The notes: generated by a model from the letters alone, not told the origin. DNA of 64,000 nucleotides from Staphylococcus edaphicus (GCF_002614725.1 NZ_MRZN01000017.1:1-64000); one strand, 5' to 3'; numbered from the stretch's first letter, positions 28,170-38,317 are shown. A program made the numbers and translations.

Positions 28170-28880
28170 TTACTCAGCTATTTCTAATGCAATTTCCATC
28201 ATTTGTGTGAAGGAATTTTGACGTTCTTCAGCGGTTGTCGCTTCATCACGTAAGATATGATCACTTACAGTAAATATACCTAAAGCTTTTTTATTAGCGT
28301 ATGTGGCATTTAAATATAATGCTGCGGATTCCATTTCAATACCTAAGATACCCATGCGCTGCCATTTTTCATTGAATGAGTCATCAGCATTATAGAAAGT
28401 ATCAGAAGATAAGATATTACCAACATGTGTTTTAGCTCCTATGTCATCTGCTTTTTGTTTCGCTTTTAGAATTAGTTCAAAATCTGCTAACGGTGCGTAA
28501 TGACCAGGAATGTTGTATTGCTCAACATAACTAGAATTAGTAGAGGCACCTTGTGCAATAATAACATCATATAGGTTTACATTTTCTTGTAATGCGCCAC
28601 ATGATCCAATACGGATAATCGTGTCTACATCGAAAAAATTATACAATTCATATGAATAGATGCCAATACTTGGCACACCCATGCCAGATCCCATTACAGA
28701 TACTTCTTTACCATTATAGGTACCAGTATAGCCAAACATGTTACGTACTTCATTAAATTGTTCAACATTTTCTAAATAGTTATCAGCAATGTATTTTGCA
28801 CGAAGTGGATCTCCTGGCATTAATACTGTTTTAGCGATTTTCTTTCCATTAGGTTGAATATGAGGTGTTGCTTTTGTCAT
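28170..28880 (-). CDS. deoD: Purine-nucleoside phosphorylase, DeoD type
   Basis: 236 aa from the ATG at 28880, after AAGGAGAAG; an in-frame ATG ten codons upstream lies before that site. It splits purine (deoxy)nucleosides with phosphate to base and (deoxy)ribose-1-phosphate. Marks: TPHIQPN start, MPGDPLRAKYIA (phosphate site, about residue 20), MGSGMGVPSIGIYS (about 65), GIEMESAALY (about 180) and SDHI with the catalytic Asp (about 205). It is divergent from deoC-pdp-deoB, which use its product. Confidence 0.96.
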   Translation of the reverse strand: MTKATPHIQPNGKKIAKTVLMPGDPLRAKYIADNYLENVEQFNEVRNMFGYTGTYNGKEVSVMGSGMGVPSIGIYSYELYNFFDVDTIIRIGSCGALQENVNLYDVIIAQGASTNSSYVEQYNIPGHYAPLADFELILKAKQKADDIGAKTHVGNILSSDTFYNADDSFNEKWQRMGILGIEMESAALYLNATYANKKALGIFTVSDHILRDEATTAEERQNSFTQMMEIALEIAE

Positions 28881-28960
28881 AATCATCTTCTCCTTTAAAT
28901 ACTTTATCAAATTAAAGATAACATTTGTTTATTATTTATGCGAATTTTTGTAGTATAGAG

Positions 28961-28983
28961 GTATATAGAGAATGTTTATATAC
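28961..28983. promoter_or_regulatory. Candidate operator between deoD and deoC
   Basis: GTATATA (28961-28967) and TATATAC (28977-28983) form an inverted repeat with a 9-bp spacer in the divergent deoD/deoC promoter region. A site for a nucleoside-sensing regulator is plausible. The repeat is AT-rich, so chance is possible. Confidence 0.3.
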
Positions 28984-29063
28984 ATATGATTTTATTTTGC
29001 TATATAATTATTAGTGGATAAAAACATCATATTTATTATAAACGAAAAATAGGAGGATTTCAT

Positions 29064-29726
29064 ATGAATTATGCAAAATATATAGACCACACATTACTTA
29101 AACCTGAGTCTACGAGAGATCAAATAGATAAAATTATCGAGGAAGCAAAGGCGTTTAATTTTAAATCAGTTTGTATTAATCCAACACATGTAAAATATGC
29201 TGCAGAACAACTTAAAGATTCGGATGTATTAGTTTGTACTGTAATTGGATTTCCATTAGGTGCTGCAACTACTGAAACTAAAATGTTTGAAACAGAAGAT
29301 GCAATAAATAAAGGTGCTTCTGAAATAGATATGGTAATTAATATAGGTGCATTAAAAGATGGCCGCTTCGAAGATGTTCAAAAGGATATCGAAGGTGTTG
29401 TAGGAGCAGCGAATGGTAAGACAGTAAAAGTTATTATTGAAACATGTTTATTAACAGATGCAGAAAAAGTGAAAGCGAGTGAATTAAGTAAAGCAGCTGG
29501 TGCTGACTTTGTGAAGACATCAACAGGATTTGCTGGCGGTGGTGCAACACCAGAAGATGTTAAGTTAATGAAAGATACAGTTGGAGATGCATTAGAAGTA
29601 AAAGCTTCTGGTGGTGTTAGAAATCTTGAAGACTTTAATCAAATGCTTGAAGCAGGGGCAACACGTATTGGTGCGAGTGCCGGAGTTCAAATTATTCAAG
29701 GTTTAGAAACAAATTCTGACTATTAA
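29064..29726 (+). CDS. deoC: Deoxyribose-phosphate aldolase
   Basis: 220 aa. It cleaves deoxyribose-5-phosphate to glyceraldehyde-3-phosphate and acetaldehyde. A class I aldolase: the Schiff-base Lys lies in DFVKTSTGF (about residue 151), with a second Lys in [10 protein letters not shown] (about 180). The start [13 protein letters not shown] is typical. SD AGGAGG. First of the operon deoC-pdp-deoB-DoxX. Staphylococci may carry a second deoC elsewhere. Confidence 0.96.
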   Translation: MNYAKYIDHTLLKPESTRDQIDKIIEEAKAFNFKSVCINPTHVKYAAEQLKDSDVLVCTVIGFPLGAATTETKMFETEDAINKGASEIDMVINIGALKDGRFEDVQKDIEGVVGAANGKTVKVIIETCLLTDAEKVKASELSKAAGADFVKTSTGFAGGGATPEDVKLMKDTVGDALEVKASGGVRNLEDFNQMLEAGATRIGASAGVQIIQGLETNSDY

Positions 29727-29793
29727 GCAATCATCGATAATTTTATGAACTAAATTTAAGCTTTTATTTGAAGATTAGGGGAGGCCAACTCAT

Positions 29794-31095
29794 ATGAGAA
29801 TGGTAGATATTATTGAAAAGAAACGTGATGGTCAAGCACTGACAACACAAGAAATTGACTATTTTATCGCTGGCTATACAAAAGGTGATATTCCAGATTA
29901 TCAAGTATCTAGTTTGGCAATGGCGATTTATTTTCAAGATATGAATGATGACGAACGTGCTGCATTGACTATGGCGATGGTTAACTCAGGTGACGTCATT
30001 GATTTATCTAATATCAATGGAATTAAAGTGGATAAGCATTCGACGGGCGGTGTAGGAGACACTACAACGTTAGTACTTGCGCCACTAGTTGCTGCAGTGG
30101 GTGTTCCAGTAGCTAAAATGAGTGGTCGTGGACTAGGTCACACAGGCGGTACGATAGATAAACTTGAATCTGTTGAAGGTTTTCATGTTGAAATAACTGA
30201 AGATAAATTTGTTAAGCTAGTCAATGAAGCAAAAGTCGCTGTCATTGGTCAAACTGGGAATCTAACTCCCGCGGATAAAAAATTGTACGGACTGCGCGAT
30301 GTTACTGGAACAGTCAATTCGATTCCTTTAATTGCATCATCTATCATGAGTAAAAAAATTGCAGCTGGTGCAGATGCTATTGTATTAGATGTTAAAACGG
30401 GTAACGGGGCATTTATGAAAACATTGGAAGATGCAGAGGCACTAGCACATGCGATGGTCCGTATTGGTAATAATGTCGGTAGAAATACAATGGCAATTAT
30501 TTCAGATATGGGTCAACCACTTGGTAATGCTATCGGTAATGCCTTAGAAGTTAAAGAAGCGATAGAAACATTACAGGGAAATGGTCCAGAAGACTTGACT
30601 GAGTTAGTGTTGACGTTAGGTTCACAGATGGTCGTTGTAGGTGGTAAAGCCAAAGATCTTGCTGAAGCACGTAGCATGCTGGAACAAGCAATTCAGGATG
30701 GTACAGCCTTAGAAAGTTTCAGAACATTTTTAGAAAATCAAGATGGCGACGGTTCTGTAGTGGAGGATGTATCTAAATTGCCACAAGCTAAATATCAGAT
30801 TGAGTTACCGGCACAAAGTTCAGGTTACGTAACTGAAATTATTGCAAATGAAGTAGGCGTTGCATCTATGATGCTAGGAGCAGGTAGACAAACCAAAGAA
30901 GACGATATCGATTTAAGTGTAGGTCTCGTATTGCATAAAAAAGTAGGAGACAAAGTCAATAAAGGGGATGCTTTATTAACAATCCATAGTAATCAGGTTC
31001 AAATTGATAATGTGAAAGAAAAATTATTACAAAGCATAACGATTAGTGAACATGGTGACGAGCCTACATTGATTCATAAAATAATTACTGAATAG
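29794..31095 (+). CDS. pdp: Pyrimidine-nucleoside phosphorylase
   Basis: 433 aa. It cleaves uridine, thymidine and deoxyuridine to base and sugar-1-phosphate. Marks: [21 protein letters not shown] (about residue 80) with the phosphate-binding [17 protein letters not shown] (about 110), and a C-terminal alpha/beta domain. SD AGGGGAGG nine bases before the ATG; an ATG two codons later is possible. Its gap to deoC is 67 bases and to deoB 12 bases. Confidence 0.95.
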   Translation: MRMVDIIEKKRDGQALTTQEIDYFIAGYTKGDIPDYQVSSLAMAIYFQDMNDDERAALTMAMVNSGDVIDLSNINGIKVDKHSTGGVGDTTTLVLAPLVAAVGVPVAKMSGRGLGHTGGTIDKLESVEGFHVEITEDKFVKLVNEAKVAVIGQTGNLTPADKKLYGLRDVTGTVNSIPLIASSIMSKKIAAGADAIVLDVKTGNGAFMKTLEDAEALAHAMVRIGNNVGRNTMAIISDMGQPLGNAIGNALEVKEAIETLQGNGPEDLTELVLTLGSQMVVVGGKAKDLAEARSMLEQAIQDGTALESFRTFLENQDGDGSVVEDVSKLPQAKYQIELPAQSSGYVTEIIANEVGVASMMLGAGRQTKEDDIDLSVGLVLHKKVGDKVNKGDALLTIHSNQVQIDNVKEKLLQSITISEHGDEPTLIHKIITE

Positions 31096-31107
31096 GAGAG
31101 GAATATT

Positions 31108-32295
31108 ATGACTACACCATTTAAACGTGTTCATTTAATTGTAATGGACTCAGTTGGTATTGGAGAGGGCCCTGATGCAAAAGCTTTTAATGATGAAGGC
31201 AGTCATACTTTAAAACATACACTCGATGGGTTTGAACAGTCATTACCCAATTTGCAGAAATTAGGCTTAGGTAATATTGAACCTCTTCCAGTTGTCGAAA
31301 AAGAATCACAACCTCAAGCTTTTTATACAAAAATGAGTGAAGCTTCCGTCGGTAAAGATACTATGACAGGACATTGGGAAATCATGGGATTAAATATTAT
31401 GCAACCATTTAAAGTTTATCCAGAAGGTTTCCCGGAAGAGCTAGTTAAGGAAATCGAATCATTGACTGGACGTAGAGTTGTAGCTAATCGCCCAGCATCT
31501 GGCACACAAATCATTGATGAATGGGGAGAACATCAAATGAAGACAGGTGATCTCATCATTTATACTTCTGCTGATCCTGTACTCCAAATTGCTGCCCATG
31601 AAGATATTATTCCCTTAGAAGAATTATATGATATTTGCGAAAAAGTCAGAGAACTTACAAAAGATCCAAAGTATTTAATAGGTAGAATTATTGCTAGACC
31701 TTATATTGGGGAGCCTGGCTCGTTTAAGAGAACATCTAATAGACATGACTATGCATTAAAACCTTTTGGCAGAACAGTGATGAATTCCTTGAAAGATAGT
31801 GGATATGATGTCATTGCACTAGGTAAAATTAACGATATATTTGATGGTGAAGGTGTTACAGAATCAATCCGTACGAAAGACAATATGGACGGTATGGATA
31901 AATTAATTGAAACTGTGCAACGTGACTTTAATGGTTTGAGTTTTTTAAATCTGGTAGATTTCGATGCACTATATGGTCATCGTCGTGATAAACCAGGGTA
32001 TGCGCAAGCAATTAAAGAATTTGATGAACGATTGCCTGAACTTATAAGTCATTTAAAAGAAGATGACTTGGTTATTATTACAGCAGATCACGGTAATGAT
32101 CCTACAGCAGAGGGCACAGATCACACTAGAGAATATATTCCTGTACTTATGTTTAGTCCTAAAGTATCGGAATATCATGAGTTGTCCGTAGACAACACAT
32201 TTAGTTCATTAGGCGCAACGATTGCAGACAATTTCGGTGTGGAAATGCCTGAATTTGGTAAAAGTTATTTAAAAGAAATGGGTGTTGAAAAGTAA
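31108..32295 (+). CDS. deoB: Phosphopentomutase
   Basis: 395 aa. It moves phosphate from C1 to C5 of (deoxy)ribose, linking DeoD/Pdp to DeoC and central metabolism. Alkaline phosphatase superfamily metal sites: [12 protein letters not shown] (about residue 12), [12 protein letters not shown] with the active Thr (about 85-90), [10 protein letters not shown] (about 325) and [19 protein letters not shown]. Its stop overlaps the next start by one base. Confidence 0.97.
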   Translation: MTTPFKRVHLIVMDSVGIGEGPDAKAFNDEGSHTLKHTLDGFEQSLPNLQKLGLGNIEPLPVVEKESQPQAFYTKMSEASVGKDTMTGHWEIMGLNIMQPFKVYPEGFPEELVKEIESLTGRRVVANRPASGTQIIDEWGEHQMKTGDLIIYTSADPVLQIAAHEDIIPLEELYDICEKVRELTKDPKYLIGRIIARPYIGEPGSFKRTSNRHDYALKPFGRTVMNSLKDSGYDVIALGKINDIFDGEGVTESIRTKDNMDGMDKLIETVQRDFNGLSFLNLVDFDALYGHRRDKPGYAQAIKEFDERLPELISHLKEDDLVIITADHGNDPTAEGTDHTREYIPVLMFSPKVSEYHELSVDNTFSSLGATIADNFGVEMPEFGKSYLKEMGVEK

Positions 32296-32645
32296 TGACT
32301 AAGTTAAGAATACTATTTGGCATTGTATTTAGCGTTGCAGGTATACTCCATTTTAAAGATGAAGCACAATTCAGGAAGATTGTACCAGCATATTTACCGT
32401 TTAGAAAAGCGGCTGTTCTAATCACTGGTATAATTGAACTCGTGTTTGGCGCTATTTTATTGATTAAAAAACCTACAAATAGTCAAAAGAATACAATGAT
32501 TGCATTTTTATGGGCAGTGTTACCAGCAAATATCTATATGGCTCGTAAACAAATACCATTAGCGGGTAAACAATTACCTAAATGGATTTTATATGGACGT
32601 ATACCTTTGCAATTTGTGATAATCAAATTAATTAAAAAGTTATAA
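32295..32645 (+). CDS. DoxX-like small membrane protein
   Basis: 116 aa with four membrane segments (about residues 5-20, 38-58, 68-84, 98-112). Pattern of the DoxX/DUF4267-like group: GIVFSVAGILHFKDEAQFRKIVPAYLPF, then a GIIELVFGAILL helix and PANIYMARKQ. The start overlaps the deoB stop (TAATG), so it is translated with the deo operon. A direct role in nucleoside use is not established. Confidence 0.8.
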   Translation: MTKLRILFGIVFSVAGILHFKDEAQFRKIVPAYLPFRKAAVLITGIIELVFGAILLIKKPTNSQKNTMIAFLWAVLPANIYMARKQIPLAGKQLPKWILYGRIPLQFVIIKLIKKL

Positions 32646-32660
32646 TTGAGTAAATCAAAA

Positions 32661-32704
32661 TAAGAGCGCGCATGCAGTTGTTTATATGCATGTGCGCTCT
32701 TATT
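32661..32704. terminator. Bidirectional terminator between the deo operon and luxS
   Basis: AATAAGAGCGCGCATGCA / TGCATGTGCGCTCTTATT, about 18 bp with one wobble, between convergent genes. Confidence 0.92.
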
Positions 32705-32742
32705 TGTTTTTTTATATTAAATAGCAAGGTATTGCTCTAAAA

Positions 32743-33213
32743 TTATTTAGCTTCACCATAAATATCATGCCATTCTGCTTTTTTATCAATGAATGTTTGT
32801 GCTATTTCTTTTGCGCCTTCTAACGAATGGCTAGCAGCCCAACCACATTGTACTTCATTACAAGCAGGCACTTCTGTAGCGTTTAATACATCATTAATTG
32901 TGCTTTCTATAATATTTAGCACATCTTCGTAGTCATTATGGTTGATGAATGAAACGTAAAACCCTGTTTGACACCCCATCGGACTAATATCAACAACTTT
33001 ATCCGAATGATTTCTGATGTTTTCTGCCATTAAATGTTCTAATGAGTGTAAGCCAGGCATATCCATATGTTCTTTGTTTGGTTGTTTAAAGCGAATATCA
33101 TATTTATGAATTACATCGCCGTTAGCGCCTTCCATTTTACCTGCTAATCTCACAAAAGGTGCTGAAACGATTGTATGATCCAAATTAAAACTTTCTACGT
33201 TCATTTTTGGCAT
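32743..33213 (-). CDS. luxS: S-ribosylhomocysteine lyase (autoinducer-2 synthase)
   Basis: 156 aa. It converts S-ribosylhomocysteine to homocysteine and the AI-2 precursor DPD, part of the activated methyl cycle. The metal ligands His56 and His60 in HSLEH and Cys123 in VQCGWA are visible; Glu59 and Cys81 (MGCQTGF) are the catalytic pair. The length is normal. SD AGGAGG. Single gene. Confidence 0.98.
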   Translation of the reverse strand: MPKMNVESFNLDHTIVSAPFVRLAGKMEGANGDVIHKYDIRFKQPNKEHMDMPGLHSLEHLMAENIRNHSDKVVDISPMGCQTGFYVSFINHNDYEDVLNIIESTINDVLNATEVPACNEVQCGWAASHSLEGAKEIAQTFIDKKAEWHDIYGEAK

Positions 33214-33497
33214 GGTATGTCCTCCTAATATTTAACTTATTTCAATTGTAACAAGACAATAAGGGATTTACAATTTTTGAAATGTGGTATAAAGGCTTAT
33301 GAAAATTATTTTTATAAATTTCAGAAAAATGAATGACAGATTCCAATAAACCCGATAGAATAAGTAATAATTAAATCGTGTTTTGTGCATTATGAATCAT
33401 ATGTTGTGTTATATAATAAATTACTTATTGCATTTGATTTATTTTATAGATGGATTATAAGCATAATGCCAAGTAATTTAGGAGGCCATGTTTAATT

Positions 33498-34682
33498 ATG
33501 GAAAATAAACAAAGTATATTAGACTATATAGAAAATGAAAAATATAAATATTTAGAAATGAGTCACCAAATTCATCAAAGACCAGAATTAGGTAATGAGG
33601 AGATATTTGCATCAAGAATGTTGACAGAAACATTAGCGCAACATGGATTTGAAGTTGAAACAAATATTGCGGGTCATGCGACAGGCTTTATTGCAAATTA
33701 TGATTCAGGGCAAGTAGGCCCAACGATAGGCTTTTTAGCTGAATATGACGCACTTCCAGGACTGGGTCATGCATGTGGTCATAACATTATCGGTACAGCG
33801 AGTACATTTGCTGGTATAGCACTAAAGCAAGTAATCAATAAAATAGGTGGTAAAGTAATTGTATTGGGTTGTCCTGCAGAAGAAGGTGGAGAAAATGGCA
33901 GTGCAAAAGCGACGTATGTTAAAGAAGGCGTTATTGATGACCTAGATATTGCATTAATGGTTCATCCAGGTAATGAGACATACAGAACAATCGATACTTT
34001 AGCAGTGGATGTTTTAGATGTTAAATTTTATGGGAAAAGTGCACATGCATCTGAAAATGCAGATGAGGCAAAAAATGCACTTGACGCTATGATTTCGTAT
34101 TTTAATGGTGTTGCACAATTGCGTCAGCATATAAAGCGTAGTCAGCGTGTTCATGGCGTTATATTAGATGGTGGTCAAGCAGCGAACATTATACCTGATT
34201 TTACGCATGCAAGATTTTACACTAGAGCAACAAGTCGACAAGAGTTAGATGTTTTAACTGAACGAGTTGGACAGATTGCTAAAGGTGCAGCATTACAAAC
34301 AGGATGTGATTATGAATTTGGACCAATTCAAAATGGTGTAAATGAATTTATAAAATCTTCTAAATTAGATGATTTGTTTGCTAAATATGCAACTGAAATG
34401 GGTGAGGCTGTGATTGATGATGATTTCGGTTATGGCTCAACTGATACGGGTAATGTAAGTCATATTGTGCCAACAATACATCCGCATATTAAAATTGGAT
34501 CACGTAATTTAGTTGGTCATACACATAGGTTTAGAGAGGCAGCAGCAAGCACACACGGCGATCAAGCATTAATTAGAGGTGCTAAAATTCTTTCTTTAAT
34601 GGGATTAGAATTAATAACTAACCAAGCGTTGTTTGATGAAATTGTTGAGCAACATCAATTTATAAAGGGGCATAAAAAATGA
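33498..34682 (+). CDS. M20 family amidohydrolase
   Basis: 394 aa. A metal-dependent amide hydrolase of the M20D (AbgB/HipO-like) group. Marks: MSHQIHQRPELGNEE start, GHACGHNIIG (about residue 93) with the metal Cys and His, PAEEGGENGSAKA (about 130) with catalytic Glu pair, MVHPGNET, and a C-terminal return of the catalytic domain with NLVGHTHRFREAAAS. Family members cleave N-acyl amino acids or p-aminobenzoyl-glutamate. Its last four bases overlap the next start (ATGA), so the pair is translated together. Confidence 0.88.
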   Translation: MENKQSILDYIENEKYKYLEMSHQIHQRPELGNEEIFASRMLTETLAQHGFEVETNIAGHATGFIANYDSGQVGPTIGFLAEYDALPGLGHACGHNIIGTASTFAGIALKQVINKIGGKVIVLGCPAEEGGENGSAKATYVKEGVIDDLDIALMVHPGNETYRTIDTLAVDVLDVKFYGKSAHASENADEAKNALDAMISYFNGVAQLRQHIKRSQRVHGVILDGGQAANIIPDFTHARFYTRATSRQELDVLTERVGQIAKGAALQTGCDYEFGPIQNGVNEFIKSSKLDDLFAKYATEMGEAVIDDDFGYGSTDTGNVSHIVPTIHPHIKIGSRNLVGHTHRFREAAASTHGDQALIRGAKILSLMGLELITNQALFDEIVEQHQFIKGHKK

Positions 34683-35875
34683 CTAAACAAAGGGCTCAAA
34701 GACCGAAATTAACACTTAGTGATCTGTATGATTCCAGTGTTGTCTACACTTCTAGACCATCCTATGTATCGAATCCATGGTTGGAACCTGAGGAGCATCA
34801 GTCTAATTTTTTAACGGGTAGAGAGCTTATTATTGCTAATCATATGCCAGTGATTGTTCATGAAGCAAGTGTCACTGATAAATTGAAACGATTATTTGAA
34901 ACGGTAGGTCAACGTATGCCAACGAATATTATTCAGTTTAATGATCAACAAAGCTATGAACAAACGTTAAAAAAATTAGCACAAGAACAGCAGAAGAAAA
35001 TTTATTTTCAATATATTCATGGAGAAGACATTTTAACGAAAGATTATTATGCCCTAGATAAAGACATTTTTGTTGCTTTAAATAATAAGGCACGTATTCC
35101 CGAGTGGACGAATAATAAATTTCTTCCGAGGCGAGAAGTGGTAAAAATCGAGGATTTTGAAGCGGCAGTATCTTTATGGGAGTTTCCATTTGTATTAAAA
35201 CCAGGCGATGATTTACCAACTGCTGGTGGTTATGGTGTTATGATTTGTTACACTGAAGAAGATTTGGCGAAAGCAAAAATACGTATCGCTAATGCAAAAT
35301 CGGAAACAGATACGATAATTATTGAGCAAAAGGTTGAAGCAAAGGCGAATTATTGTGTCCAATTTGCTTATTCTGAAAATGAAGGCATACGATATATAGG
35401 AACTTCTAAACAACTCACCGATGCTTATGGTTATTATAGTGGTAATCAAAATGCGTCCGATGTACCAGAGCATGTCATTCAAGCCGGTAGAGAAATCATG
35501 GAAATAGGTGTATCTAAAGGTTATTTTGGCGTAGCAGGCTTTGATTTATTACTAGATGATAATGAGGATGTATTTGCCATTGATTTAAATTTCAGACAAA
35601 ATGGGTCGACGAGTATGTTGCTATTAGAGCCTTTACTTCAAGATGGCTATCATAAATTCTATAGTTATATTTCGCCTTGTGATAATGAGCATTTTTTCAC
35701 AACAATTTTGAAATATGTGCGTAAAGGCGTGTTATTTCCTCTTTCATATTATGATGGAAGTTGGTTTGAAAACGAGACAGTTCAATCTAGATTTGGCTGT
35801 ATATGGCACGCTGAAAGTAAAGAAACCGTCGATGCATTGGAACAACAATTTTTAAAAGATTTACAGGGCAACTAA
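34679..35875 (+). CDS. ATP-grasp family ligase of unknown substrate
   Basis: 398 aa. The ATP-grasp core covers about residues 135-330: LPRREVVKIEDFE, FPFVLKPGDDLPTAGGYGVMI with the ATP-binding Lys, DTIIIEQKVEAKANYCVQF, and the metal-binding end GFDLLLDDNEDVFAIDLNFRQNGSTS. The N-terminal ~130 residues form a pre-ATP-grasp domain. Such enzymes join a carboxylate to an amine through an acyl phosphate. The substrate cannot be read. Coupled by a four-base overlap to the M20 amidohydrolase, which breaks amide bonds, so both may act on one amide compound. Followed by a terminator. Confidence 0.82.
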   Translation: MTKQRAQRPKLTLSDLYDSSVVYTSRPSYVSNPWLEPEEHQSNFLTGRELIIANHMPVIVHEASVTDKLKRLFETVGQRMPTNIIQFNDQQSYEQTLKKLAQEQQKKIYFQYIHGEDILTKDYYALDKDIFVALNNKARIPEWTNNKFLPRREVVKIEDFEAAVSLWEFPFVLKPGDDLPTAGGYGVMICYTEEDLAKAKIRIANAKSETDTIIIEQKVEAKANYCVQFAYSENEGIRYIGTSKQLTDAYGYYSGNQNASDVPEHVIQAGREIMEIGVSKGYFGVAGFDLLLDDNEDVFAIDLNFRQNGSTSMLLLEPLLQDGYHKFYSYISPCDNEHFFTTILKYVRKGVLFPLSYYDGSWFENETVQSRFGCIWHAESKETVDALEQQFLKDLQGN

Positions 35876-35972
35876 GATATAGGTAATGATAACAATAGAC
35901 ATATGTTAATGCTATAATATGTTTGCCATATGAAAATAATTTAAGATGCATCATAATAAAAAATATGAAATT

Positions 35973-36008
35973 TGCCTATGATACAATTTTGTGTGTCGTA
36001 GGCTTTTT
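35973..36008 (+). terminator. Terminator after the M20/ATP-grasp pair
   Basis: GCCTATGATAC-AATTTTGT-GTGTCGTAGGC with G-T wobbles, followed by TTTTT. Confidence 0.8.
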
Positions 36009-36104
36009 AAAAACTATAATTAGCATGCGTTGTTTGACTAGAAACATACAGTCATTTATATTTTAAATATGAGAAATTATTACAAATGAATTGAAGGTGT
36101 AAAT

Positions 36105-36770
36105 ATGTCTTATAAAGAAAGTTCATTTTTTCAAGATATTTTAATTAATGAAGTTTTTTATATCGCAACAAAATCAAAGCGTATGATTAGACAAGAAGTA
36201 TCTGAAAAAAATGTAGTGTGTGCATGGACAGACGTAGCAACTGCGGAAAGTTATTTGAGTAAAGAAAATATTGAATATGACAAAATTAAAACGGTTGATA
36301 TTGACCGTTTTGTAACTTATGAAATAGATGATATTTTCGATGAAGACGATGAAGTATTAATGAATCCTACTTCTCATAAAGATGGTGAGATTGTTCGTAT
36401 TGTTGCAGCGTCAAACGAATTGATGTCTGATTTAGATAATATTCGATTAAAAGAATTTGTAAAAGATGTTGCTAAAGAAGATGCTGTATTTGGTTTAACA
36501 AATAAAAATGAGAAACAATTTATTATGATTAGCGATGAAGCACATCAGAAACCGCATATAATGCCTGTTTGGAGTATTAGAAATAGAGCTGAAAAAGTAA
36601 GAGATCAAGATTTTGAAGAATGTGAAATTATTGAAATTGAAGGTGAAGTATTTGCTGAATGGTTAGACATCTTACGTGATGACGACCATGCAGTAGCAAT
36701 TGACCTGAAATCAGGTGTAGTTGGTACAGTTGTACCTGCTCAAAAAGTAATCGACCAACTCACATTTTAA
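36105..36770 (+). CDS. DUF2750-type protein
   Basis: 221 aa, acidic and soluble with no membrane segment. The N-terminal part (residues 5-55) reads as FFQDILINEVFYIATKSKR...CAWTDVATAESYL, a DUF2750 pattern. A second similar unit appears at about 105-160 (FVKDVAKEDAVFGLTNKNEK...MPVWSIRNRAEKV) and 185-215 (FAEWLDILRDDDHAVAIDL), so it may be an internal duplication. Function unknown. SD AAGGTG. Single gene. Confidence 0.72.
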   Translation: MSYKESSFFQDILINEVFYIATKSKRMIRQEVSEKNVVCAWTDVATAESYLSKENIEYDKIKTVDIDRFVTYEIDDIFDEDDEVLMNPTSHKDGEIVRIVAASNELMSDLDNIRLKEFVKDVAKEDAVFGLTNKNEKQFIMISDEAHQKPHIMPVWSIRNRAEKVRDQDFEECEIIEIEGEVFAEWLDILRDDDHAVAIDLKSGVVGTVVPAQKVIDQLTF

Positions 36771-37095
36771 ATAAAGTAAATATTGGGTTAGCAATTAAGA
36801 TTTATGTATTGATTGATATTTGAAAGATACACATTTATATTACTATGAAGCAGTCATTGCTTTTGTTAATAAAAACATGTTGCTAAGGTTAAGTGATATT
36901 TCTCGTTTAATTGAAGTGGAACAGCGAGATAAACACTACCATTTTCAGATGAATCATCCAATTGTCTATAATTTATTTACGAAGCGAGGCCAAGACATAA
37001 TCCTATGTCTTGGCCTCGCTTTAAAAATATGTCCAATTTACCATAATCAATTCATTGAGGTAGGGTTTACCATTTTACATCGATTGAACTAAGAC
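36771..37095. other. 325-bp spacer with a strong hairpin
   Basis: The stem AAGCGAGGCCAAGACATA / TATGTCTTGGCCTCGCTT (36982-37021), with a four-base loop, is probably a terminator between the convergent DUF2750 and coaW genes. A 90-codon open frame from a TTG at 36820 runs through this hairpin. Its first ~50 codons look protein-like (FVNKNMLLRLSDISRLIEVE), so it could be a gene remnant, but it has no clear ribosome binding site. Confidence 0.55.
36982..37026. terminator. Hairpin between the DUF2750 gene and coaW
   Basis: An 18-bp perfect stem around ATCC. The T-run is short (TTT then A-rich) on the plus strand, so termination strength is uncertain. Confidence 0.65.
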
Positions 37096-37893
37096 TTATA
37101 AGTGTATAGAACCTAAAGCACCAGAAAAAGCACCGTGTTTAATGTAATAGGGTTTGTAGCCACGAAGTATAGTGTAATCTTTGACGACGTCTTTTAGTAA
37201 ATCATTGTTGTGGAAAGAAGAACCGATATAGGCAACATTTTTAGTGTTATATTCTCTAGCTACGGTAATTGACATCGTTGTAATGACTTCCCCGACAACT
37301 GCAATAGCAGAAGCTAGTTTATCAGCGTCTGTAAACGACTTATCTAAATTATGTAGCACATTACCAAAGTTAGCAGCGGTTAAATCTCCAGAAATGGGAG
37401 GTTCACTATCTTTATAAATATGTTTAACTTTTAAATCAATGATATCACGATTGCCATTTTGAGCAGTATCCGTTAATTGTTTATAATCATTAATACCTGT
37501 CAGTAAGTAACCAAGACCTTGTATCATACCGCCACCAGTTCCAATACCACCAACACGCTTTTGTTCTTTGCCATTTGAAAAATGAAGTGAAGAACCAGTA
37601 CCAACATTGGTGAAAATATAGTTATCTAAGAAGTGACCTTGTTCTTCTAAAAGAATTTCTAGACCTTTAGCGGCAGCATCGAATTCAACAAATACACGTG
37701 ATTTGCAATTTAATTTTTCATTAATGACCGCAGCTTGTCCACCAGTAAGACTAATGTTATGACATTCTTGTTGGTTAAGCCATTGAATGACTTCTTCAAT
37801 CTCAGTAGTTAACTTCGTGTTATATGTTCTTTTGCCTTCCTTTTCTTGAACAATTTTTATGAGTGTACCACCAGCATCGATGCCTATCTTCAT
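37096..37893 (-). CDS. coaW: Type II pantothenate kinase
   Basis: 265 aa from the ATG at 37893, after TAGGAGG; a longer in-frame start upstream precedes that site. It phosphorylates pantothenate, the first step of CoA synthesis, and is the staphylococcal form that is not inhibited by CoA. Start [17 protein letters not shown] is the ASKHA phosphate loop. The later [11 protein letters not shown] (about 100) and [13 protein letters not shown] (about 118) are conserved glycine-rich loops. YIGSSFHNN lies near residue 225. Single gene. Confidence 0.95.
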   Translation of the reverse strand: MKIGIDAGGTLIKIVQEKEGKRTYNTKLTTEIEEVIQWLNQQECHNISLTGGQAAVINEKLNCKSRVFVEFDAAAKGLEILLEEQGHFLDNYIFTNVGTGSSLHFSNGKEQKRVGGIGTGGGMIQGLGYLLTGINDYKQLTDTAQNGNRDIIDLKVKHIYKDSEPPISGDLTAANFGNVLHNLDKSFTDADKLASAIAVVGEVITTMSITVAREYNTKNVAYIGSSFHNNDLLKDVVKDYTILRGYKPYYIKHGAFSGALGSIHL

Positions 37894-37941
37894 CTGTATT
37901 CCTCCTAATATAATTTCCATTATTACTTATAGTATAATAAA

Positions 37942-38317
37942 ATGAAGGAAAATCAAACACGAATTTATAGGGGGACGAAAGCATATTATATAATTAAGTT
38001 CATATGTTGAAGTAAAAGATGTGAGAGAAGCAGTTGATTTTTTAATCAAGCATTTGGTAGAAAGAGAAAATGTTGAATAAAACAAAAGGTCATTTGTTGT
38101 ATATAGCATTGCATATCAATGAAACCATAGTGTTACATATTTCAAGCACGTATGGTCGAGACGGCGCAATGACAATACGAATGTCATACTCACTTTTGAC
38201 AATTTAGAAGTGCATCACAATGTCTATGAGTCTATAAGGGGAACATCATATGCTACTAGAGAAATCGTTTTTAGGTGCAATATCTGGTCAAGTGAAGTCC
38301 AATTTGAAATAAATTAG
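37942..38317 (+). pseudogene. Possible decayed gene in three frames
   Basis: Inside a 500-bp spacer, three protein-like segments follow each other in different frames. The first runs from ATG 37942 (RGTKAYYIIK) and continues after a shift as SYVEVKDVREAVDFLIKHL to a TAA at 38080. The second is a 45-codon frame from ATG 38070 (KGHLLYIALHINETIVLHIS) to TAG at 38207. The third is 38168-38317 (NVILTFDNLEVHHNVYESIR). Each reads like normal coding sequence and none has a good ribosome binding site. A gene with several frameshifts would explain this; I do not recognise the family. Confidence 0.35.

Noticed and set aside
37927-38109. 60-codon minus-strand frame upstream of coaW
   Set aside because: It is low-complexity Ser/Thr/Phe-rich, without a ribosome binding site, and antisense to the more protein-like decayed segments.
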